From Oscillospiraceae bacterium (lineage in GTDB: Bacteria > Bacillota > Clostridia > Oscillospirales > Oscillospiraceae): a stretch of 8,762 nt of DNA. Shown here piece by piece: positions 6,819 to 8,762 of the stretch. Position 1 is the first letter of the stretch. Every line of letters begins with the position of its first letter. The notes under the pieces were generated by a model. The model did not search any database. It saw only the letters and a program-made list of their open reading frames with translations, and was not told where the DNA came from. The position numbers were made by a program, and so were the translations under genes. Location of the stretch: positions 1 through 8,762 of the forward strand of contig JAFQDY010000193.1 in NCBI GenBank assembly GCA_017399325.1, read 5' to 3'.

Positions 6819-8552
6819 TTATTCAAACAAGTCGTTTTCCCGGAATTGCAGAGAGTAGAGTTTCTTATAAGTGCCGTCTGCGGCGATCAGTTCCTCGTGG
6901 GTGCCCCGCTCGGTGATCCGTCCGTCAAGGACAACGGCGATCTCGTCGGCGTTGCGAACGGTGGAAAGCCGGTGGGCCACCACCAATGTGGTGCGGCCTT
7001 TACACAGTTCGTCAAGGGCCTGCTGGATCAGCACTTCCGTGGTGTTATCCAGCGCGCTGGTGGCTTCGTCCAAAATCAGGATCGCCGGGTCTTTCAGGAA
7101 CACCCGGGCGATGCTAAGCCGCTGCTTTTGGCCGCCGGAGAGTTTTACGCCCCGTTCGCCGATCTCGGTGTCGTAGCCCTTTTCCAAAGACATAATGTAG
7201 TCGTGGATATTGGCCCGGCGGGCGGCTTCGTGGATTTCCTCCTCTGTGGCATCGGGTTTGCCGTAAAGAATATTCTCCCGGATCGTACCTACGAACAGGA
7301 ACACATCCTGCTGGACGATACCGATGTTGCGGCGGACGGATTCCAGAGTCAGATTGCGAATGTCCGTACCGTCAATGAAGATCGAGCCGCCGTCTTCCGG
7401 CAACTGATAGAAATTGGGAAGCAGGTGGCAGAGGGTGGTCTTGCCGCCGCCGGAAGGGCCGACAAGGGCCAGTTTGCAGCCTTTTTCCAAACGGAGGTTT
7501 ACATTGTGCAGGACTTCTTTTGTGGTCTCGTAGGAATAGGACACATTCTTAAATTCAATGACACCTTCTACATTTTTCAGTTCCCGGGCATCCTCTGCGT
7601 CGGTTTCCGGCTTTTCATCCATAATTTCCACAAACCGCTTAAAGCCGCTGACGCCGTTCTGGAACTGCTCCATAAAGCCGATCAAGGTGTTGACCGGGTT
7701 GATAAACAGGTTGACCGACACGATAAAGGTGGAGTAATCGCCAAAGGAGATACGGTCTGCGTAAAGGAACAAACCGCCGGCGATCAGGATAAAGACATTG
7801 AAAATGTCCGTAATAAACGAGGTGGAGGCGTGGAATTTTGCCATGGCGTCATAGGCCCGGCCGGAGGAATTCACAAATTCGTCGTCGCCCACTTTGAATT
7901 TTTCCTCTTCCTTTTGGGAATTGGTGTAGGCCTTGGTGACCCGGATGCCGGTGATGCTGCTTTCCACCGCGGCGTTGATTGTGGCGTTGCTCTTGCGGCG
8001 GTCGTCGAAGGCTGCTTTCATAGCCTTGCGGTAGTGCATGGTCACCACCATCAGAATGGGAACGCAGGCGAATATGATCAGAGTCAGGACCCAGTCAATG
8101 CTGATCAAATACACAAACGACAGCACGATCATAATGGAACTGATCAGCAGATTTTCCGGGCCGTGATGGGCCAGTTCGCACACCTCAAACAGGTCGCTGG
8201 TGATGCGGGTCATGATTCGGCCGGTTTCGTGATTGTCATAGAACCGGAAGGGCAGGCGCTGCAGATGGGCAAATAAATCCTGCCGCATTTGGGATTGCAT
8301 ACGCACGCCGATGATATGGCCGTAGTACTGGACAAAGTAGCGCAGAAACATACGCAGCACATACAAAGCCAGCACGATCAGACCGGCGATCACGATGGTG
8401 GCGTACATCTTTTGAGGGATATACTCGTTTAACATTTTGTTGGTGACGATGGGGTAGACCATACCGGTGACGGAGATCAGCAAAGCCGCCAGCATATCCA
8501 GCGCCAGCATCTTTTTGTGGGGTTTATAATAACTGATAAAACGCTTCAGCAT
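6819..8552 (-). CDS. ABC exporter half-transporter (TMD-NBD fusion, MsbA/BmrA type)
   Basis: From the preferred start this is a 577-residue half-transporter that should dimerise to pump lipids, drugs or peptides outward using ATP. The N-terminal six-helix membrane domain spans about 15-300, with the coupling-region sequence LPFRFYDNHETGRIMTRITSD at about 100-120. The nucleotide-binding domain follows, with A-loop Y341, Walker A GPSGGGKTT at 365-373, Q-loop Q415, signature LSGGQ at 471-475, Walker B ILILDE at 491-496 with catalytic E496, and H-loop H527. All ATPase residues are intact, so a homodimer would be functional; a partner half-transporter outside the window is also possible. The start at 8552 is chosen over an in-frame ATG at 8588 because AAGGGAG lies 8 nt before it and the upstream ATG sits almost on the predicted transcription start. 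The substrate is unknown. The lipoprotein gene follows after 72 bp. Confidence 0.95.
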   Translation of the reverse strand: MLKRFISYYKPHKKMLALDMLAALLISVTGMVYPIVTNKMLNEYIPQKMYATIVIAGLIVLALYVLRMFLRYFVQYYGHIIGVRMQSQMRQDLFAHLQRLPFRFYDNHETGRIMTRITSDLFEVCELAHHGPENLLISSIMIVLSFVYLISIDWVLTLIIFACVPILMVVTMHYRKAMKAAFDDRRKSNATINAAVESSITGIRVTKAYTNSQKEEEKFKVGDDEFVNSSGRAYDAMAKFHASTSFITDIFNVFILIAGGLFLYADRISFGDYSTFIVSVNLFINPVNTLIGFMEQFQNGVSGFKRFVEIMDEKPETDAEDARELKNVEGVIEFKNVSYSYETTKEVLHNVNLRLEKGCKLALVGPSGGGKTTLCHLLPNFYQLPEDGGSIFIDGTDIRNLTLESVRRNIGIVQQDVFLFVGTIRENILYGKPDATEEEIHEAARRANIHDYIMSLEKGYDTEIGERGVKLSGGQKQRLSIARVFLKDPAILILDEATSALDNTTEVLIQQALDELCKGRTTLVVAHRLSTVRNADEIAVVLDGRITERGTHEELIAADGTYKKLYSLQFRENDLFE

Positions 8553-8560
8553 ACATGTCG

Positions 8561-8567
8561 CTCCCTT
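8561..8567 (-). promoter_or_regulatory. Ribosome binding site that fixes the ABC exporter start
   Basis: AAGGGAG on the minus strand ends 8 nt before the ATG at 8552. The longer in-frame start at 8588 would add 12 residues (beginning MYFVLFFKG) but has no ribosome binding site and would lie within about 2 nt of the predicted transcript end. Confidence 0.85.
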
Positions 8568-8580
8568 AAAAAATAAAACG

Positions 8581-8604
8581 AAATACAATTACATTTATTT
8601 TACA
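8581..8604. repeat. Short repeats at the ABC exporter transcription start
   Basis: TTACA occurs twice in direct orientation at 8589-8593 and 8600-8604, 11 bp apart, about one helical turn. An imperfect palindrome, AAATACAATTACATTT (8581-8596, 12 of 16 positions symmetric), overlaps the predicted start point. The placement fits an operator, but the stretch is AT-rich, so chance is a real alternative. Confidence 0.25.
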
Positions 8605-8625
8605 AAATGGGCGTAGATTCGTCAA
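8597..8625 (-). promoter_or_regulatory. Sigma-A promoter of the ABC exporter gene
   Basis: On the minus strand TTGACG (8625-8620) is followed after exactly 17 bp by TAAAAT (8602-8597), matching consensus at 5 of 6 bases in each box. Transcription should start near 8590, giving a leader of about 38 nt that contains the ribosome binding site. Confidence 0.82.
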
Positions 8626-8660
8626 CAATAAAAACCCGTTTGAAGCGAAAAAGAAAAGAA

Positions 8661-8684
8661 AAAACGGCTCATCTGAGCCGTTTT
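8661..8684. terminator. Rho-independent terminator after the truncated right-edge gene
   Basis: CGGCTC (8665-8670) pairs with GAGCCG (8675-8680) around a 4-nt loop, extended by AAAA (8661-8664) and TTTT (8681-8684). On the minus strand the hairpin comes 6 nt after the stop codon at 8691 and runs into a long T-rich tail (8664 down to about 8648), so it mainly serves the right-edge gene. It separates that gene from the ABC exporter promoter. Confidence 0.9.
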
Positions 8685-8690
8685 TCAATG

Positions 8691-8762
8691 TCATTTATGC
8701 AGCAGCAGATACCGGTCGGGGATGCGGCGGGCAAGCCAATTACCTAAAAATGCAAAGCCAAA
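8691..8762 (-). CDS. C-terminal end of an unidentified, probably membrane, protein (cut by window edge)
   Basis: The minus strand is open from the window edge for 23 codons to a TGA at 8693-8691, encoding FGFAFLGNWLARRIPDR followed by YLLLHK. A hydrophobic stretch with Gly and Trp, then a basic RRIPDR segment, looks like the end of a multi-pass membrane protein such as a permease. A strong terminator 6 nt past the stop supports a real gene end. Too little is present to assign a family; a TauE/SafE-like permease is one guess among several. Confidence 0.6.
   Translation of the reverse strand, partial: FGFAFLGNWLARRIPDRYLLLHK

Noticed and set aside
6126..8276. A 716-codon open frame on the plus strand across most of the ABC exporter and part of the lipoprotein gene
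   Set aside because: It lies antisense to two well-supported genes and crosses their intergenic gap. Its composition (rich in G, V, H, Q and D, with no recognisable motifs) is what the complement of codon-biased genes yields. The opposite strand carries all ABC motifs, and this frame shows no promoter or ribosome binding site that I could find.

Overview
The window is about 8.8 kb of chromosomal DNA with roughly 50-55% GC by eye. It looks like a Gram-positive Clostridia, most plausibly a gut Oscillospirales/Ruminococcaceae-type bacterium. The clues are sigma-A type promoters with TGn extended -10 elements, strong AAGGGAG/AGGAGG ribosome binding sites, a lipoprotein with a clostridial-style lipobox and Cys-rich motif, and compact housekeeping transporter genes. 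Taxonomy is inference only.

Layout from left to right: (1) a minus-strand trkA-trkH potassium uptake operon; trkH runs off the left edge. (2) A 143-bp divergent promoter region with a clear trkA promoter and a weaker MATE promoter. (3) A plus-strand MATE-family efflux transporter ending in a GC-rich hairpin. (4) A plus-strand GtrB/DPM1-like family 2 glycosyltransferase with its own promoter. (5) A strong bidirectional terminator shared with the convergent gene. (6) A minus-strand putative lipoprotein of unknown function. (7) A minus-strand ABC exporter half-transporter with its own promoter, 72 bp upstream of the lipoprotein gene. (8) A bidirectional terminator, then the last 23 codons of another minus-strand gene cut by the right edge.

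How the genes relate: TrkA (cytosolic, nucleotide-gated RCK protein) and TrkH (membrane pore) form one K+ uptake system. MATE, glycosyltransferase and ABC exporter each appear to be separate transcription units, so the window is mainly a run of envelope and transport genes rather than one pathway. The ABC exporter and lipoprotein genes may be co-transcribed, because no convincing terminator lies between them.

I found no tRNA, rRNA, CRISPR array, insertion sequence, prophage or toxin-antitoxin gene, and nothing that amounts to a new multi-gene system. The least explained item is the lipoprotein. The long plus-strand frames opposite the minus-strand genes are antisense shadows.
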